NCBI RefSeq assembly: GCF_001279585.1
Contig: NZ_LGEC01000080.1
Span: 1-64,000, forward strand
Direction of reading: 5' to 3'
Origin: Nocardiopsis sp. NRRL B-16309
GTDB lineage: Bacteria; Actinomycetota; Actinomycetes; Streptosporangiales; Streptosporangiaceae
Length of the DNA stretch: 64,000 nucleotides
Part shown: positions 61,774-64,000 of the stretch, piece by piece
Numbering within the stretch: position 1 is the first letter of the stretch
Layout: every line of letters starts with the position of its first letter
Notes under the pieces: model-generated
What the model was told of the DNA's origin: nothing
The model's input: the letters and a program-made list of their open reading frames with translations, nothing else
The model's database searches: none
Made by a program: the position numbers and the translations under genes

Positions 61774-62733
61774 TTGGCCCGCGACTACGACAGCCAACTT
61801 CTCGAATCCGTCGCCGTGCGCCGCCAGCGGTTGCGCGAGGCGGTGCTCTTCGGCGGCCAGCGCACGCGTCGCCGGTTGGACGAGAACATCGGCAAGGTGG
61901 TGATCAGCGCCTGTCTCGCCGCGGTCGTCTGCGGCGGGACCGTGGGCTGGTCCTTCGTCAGCAACACCCTCAGCAGCCAGCGGATCGAGCAGGAACAGGC
62001 CTCCTCCGGGCCCGCCAACAACGCCGTGCCGCCCGTTCCCGGCGACTGGGTCGGGGCGGAGGTGACCCTGGACATGCTGCGCGAGGAACTCGACGCCGCG
62101 GGCGTCCCCGACAGCCTGTACGTCCTGCCGGGCGACCTCCGGCCGGCCCCGGAGACCCTCGACAGCTACTACCTCGTCACCCAGGACTCGGAGGGCTACC
62201 TGGCCGCCGCCGTCATGGACTTCGACCGGGGCCGCCCTGGGCCGGAGTTCACGACCGAGGACCAGGCGGCGCGGTGGCTGTTCCAGGAACTGGCCACCAC
62301 GGAACCCGAACCCGTGGTCCTCACGCCCGACGAAGAGGCGGCGGCCGAGGAGGCCACCACGGAGCTGGTCGACGGCGTCCACGCCGACCTGGCGGAGCGC
62401 AGCGGCGACTCCTACCTGCACACGATGGCGGCCGGGGACGTCCTGGACGCCTTCGGCCAGGAGAGCGGGCGGATCCTGAACCCGGACGGCACGCCCTTCG
62501 CCGAGCGCGGGCTGCCCGACTACGTCCGCACGGGGCCGGAGGGCGAGGGCCTCTACCACCGGTACCGGGTCCTGCACCCGTTCCAGGTGGGTGCGACCAT
62601 CGCCTCCGGGGGCGGCGTCCGGTTCACCCTCGACACGGCCGGGTTCGCCGAGGTCCCCCCGGCACCCACCATCCGCTGGCTGATCGGCAGAGGGTACCTC
62701 GAACGGGTCGCGGTCACCGACGTCCCCGACTGA
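61774..62733 (+). CDS. T7SS-linked membrane protein with TNT-like C-terminal domain
   Basis: This 319-aa protein has a basic cytoplasmic N-terminus, one helix (VVISACLAAVVCGGTVGW, about 41-60) and an extracytoplasmic part. The C-terminal 95 residues read GRILNPDGTPFAERGLP, YHRYRVLHPFQV, GGGVRFTLD and LIGRGYLERV, a close match to the TNT (tuberculosis necrotizing toxin) NADase fold. The GGxxQ[YF] Gln is replaced by Arg, so activity is doubtful. Topology and position mimic EccB, which is otherwise missing. TTG 61774 is the start, with AAGGAG 6 nt upstream. Confidence 0.7.
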   Translation: MARDYDSQLLESVAVRRQRLREAVLFGGQRTRRRLDENIGKVVISACLAAVVCGGTVGWSFVSNTLSSQRIEQEQASSGPANNAVPPVPGDWVGAEVTLDMLREELDAAGVPDSLYVLPGDLRPAPETLDSYYLVTQDSEGYLAAAVMDFDRGRPGPEFTTEDQAARWLFQELATTEPEPVVLTPDEEAAAEEATTELVDGVHADLAERSGDSYLHTMAAGDVLDAFGQESGRILNPDGTPFAERGLPDYVRTGPEGEGLYHRYRVLHPFQVGATIASGGGVRFTLDTAGFAEVPPAPTIRWLIGRGYLERVAVTDVPD

Positions 62734-62785
62734 CCACATGCGGATGCGCGAGCGGCCGTACCAGCACGACATTCAGGAGTAGGCG

Positions 62786-64000
62786 ATGACTGCTTGGAGT
62801 CGGGTGACCCTCGTCGGCGAGGACCGCCGGGTCGACGCCGTCCTGCCCGCGTCCGAGCCCGTCGGCGCCCTCATGCCCGAGGTGCTCGACCTTCTCGGCG
62901 ACCAGGTGGAGAACCCGGCTCGTCTGCGCCACCTGGTCACCGCCTCCGGGGCGGTGCTCGACGGGGACGTCACGCTCGCCGACCGGCAGGTCCCCGACGG
63001 GGCGGTGCTGCGGCTGGTACGCGCCGATGACCCGGTCCCGGCGCCGGTGGTGCACGAGGTGCCCGAGGCCGTGTCCCGGGCCCTGGACGAGCACGGCGGG
63101 CGCTGGTCGCCAGCGGCGGCCCGGTGGACGGCGACGGCTTCGCTGGCCGCGCTGGCGCTGGGAGCCGGATGGGTGGCCGTGGCGCAGTGGCCCGGCACCA
63201 CGGGGCTGCTGGCTGTGGCGGCGGTCGCGGCCGTGCTGGTGGCGGTCGGCGCGGCCGTCGGACCGACCTGGCGCGAGCCGCTGGGGACCGCGCTGACGAT
63301 CAGCGGTACCGCGATGGGCGGGCTGGCGCTGTGGTCGGCGTGCGACCTCCTCGCCTGGCCGGAGTGGGTCCGGTGGGGCGGGCTGGCCGCGCTGGCGGCG
63401 ACGCTGGTCCTGCTGCTGGGACTGACGTCCGGCCTCGGCCGGGGCGGTCTGACCGGGGGAGGGGCGGGACTGGCCCTGACCGCGGTGTGGTCGGTGAGCG
63501 CCGCGTTGGGACTGCCCGCCGACCAGGTGGCCGTGATCGTCGCGGTGACCTGCGTCGTCCTGTTGAGCGTGCTGCTGCGGCTGGCGCTGATGTTCTCGGG
63601 TCTCGCGGTGCTGGACGACGAGCGCAGCTCCGGTGGTGCCGTCGCGCGCGTCGACGTGTTCACCTCCGTGGCGGGGGCACACCGCAGCCTGGTCATCGCG
63701 ACGGTCTCCGTGGCCGTGGGAGCGGCCTGCGCCGGCGTGGGGATGGCCTCCGACCTCACGCCCTGGACGGCCGCCCTGCTGGTGGTGCTGGCGCTCGTGG
63801 TCGCCAGCCGGGCCCGGCTCTTCCCCCTGGTGGCGCAGAAGGCGGTCCTGGTGGCCGCGAGTCTGACGGTGCTGCTGAGCTTCCTGGCGTCCCTGACGCG
63901 GGCGGTGCCCTGGGGGGTGTGGCCCGCGCTGGGTGTCGCCGCCGCCGTGGCCGCGATCCCGGTCGTGGTCCTGTCCGTCGAGCAGCCCGAGCACGTCAGA
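62786..64000 (+). CDS. eccD: T7SS integral membrane protein EccD (partial)
   Basis: The first 405 codons of a gene running past the window end. An N-terminal ubiquitin-like YukD domain (about 1-85, SRVTLVGEDRRVDAVLPAS to VPDGAVLRLVRADD) is followed by a linker and many membrane helices from residue 105 on, as in EccD, the channel-forming subunit. ATG 62786 has CAGGAG upstream. It is the fourth gene of the plus-strand T7SS operon, 52 nt after the TNT-like gene. Confidence 0.9.
   Translation, partial: MTAWSRVTLVGEDRRVDAVLPASEPVGALMPEVLDLLGDQVENPARLRHLVTASGAVLDGDVTLADRQVPDGAVLRLVRADDPVPAPVVHEVPEAVSRALDEHGGRWSPAAARWTATASLAALALGAGWVAVAQWPGTTGLLAVAAVAAVLVAVGAAVGPTWREPLGTALTISGTAMGGLALWSACDLLAWPEWVRWGGLAALAATLVLLLGLTSGLGRGGLTGGGAGLALTAVWSVSAALGLPADQVAVIVAVTCVVLLSVLLRLALMFSGLAVLDDERSSGGAVARVDVFTSVAGAHRSLVIATVSVAVGAACAGVGMASDLTPWTAALLVVLALVVASRARLFPLVAQKAVLVAASLTVLLSFLASLTRAVPWGVWPALGVAAAVAAIPVVVLSVEQPEHVR

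Overview
The window is very GC-rich with strongly codon-biased genes (G/C in the third position) and many GTG/TTG starts, TGA stops and four-base ATGA/GTGA gene overlaps. It reads as a filamentous actinomycete chromosome. A complete zwf-edd-eda Entner-Doudoroff operon, the DUF6177/DUF6507 partners and a divergent type VII secretion (T7SS) locus suggest Nocardiopsis or a close relative (inference from gene content; no rRNA is present).

Layout. 1-9.7 kb: a VOC protein, a GAF-GAF sensor histidine kinase, two secreted proteins of unknown function, an LCP-family cell-wall ligase, a small membrane protein and a ROK regulator. 9.7-14.1 kb: zwf-edd-eda, divergent from the ROK gene and closed by a perfect 17-bp hairpin. 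14.3-30.4 kb: accessory metabolism, repair and transport. It holds a methyltransferase, DNA-3-methyladenine glycosylase I, GNAT and HD proteins, a two-gene ABC exporter with complementary degenerate ATP sites, an M3 oligopeptidase and an erythromycin-esterase-family protein. TetR/dehydrogenase and XRE/MFS divergent pairs follow, then tRNA-Ser(GCU) and a SigE-type sigma factor. 30.7-38.6 kb: a cysteine-rich RlpA-like protein coupled to a MauE-like membrane protein, a lipoprotein, a HisC-like aminotransferase, a P-loop kinase-like protein, a CGNR regulator/MBL hydrolase pair and an unusual three-part regulator.

38.7-50.9 kb: a housekeeping block, mostly on the minus strand: murA, purC, purD, purA, DUF3151, fba and pyrE. 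A lone TnpB transposon with a recognisable omega-RNA is inserted between DUF3151 and fba, and its right end supplies the fba stop codon. A DasR-type palindrome lies upstream of fba. cutA and a coupled unknown gene follow.

50.9-64 kb: a T7SS locus and effector cassette. The minus strand carries, in transcription order, eccC, then a DUF6507/WXG-like gene, a 963-aa polymorphic nuclease toxin, its YezG-like immunity gene, a DUF6177 gene and a frameshifted membrane-protein gene. The plus strand carries two WXG100-like Esx genes whose W-x-G is replaced by F-D-G and I-D-G. They are followed by a single-pass membrane protein with a TNT-like C-terminal domain, and by eccD, which runs off the window. 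The TNT-like protein sits where eccB would be expected and lacks the Gln that I associate with NADase activity. It is the best candidate here for an undescribed component.

All calls come from reading the sequence and recalled family features; no database search was run.
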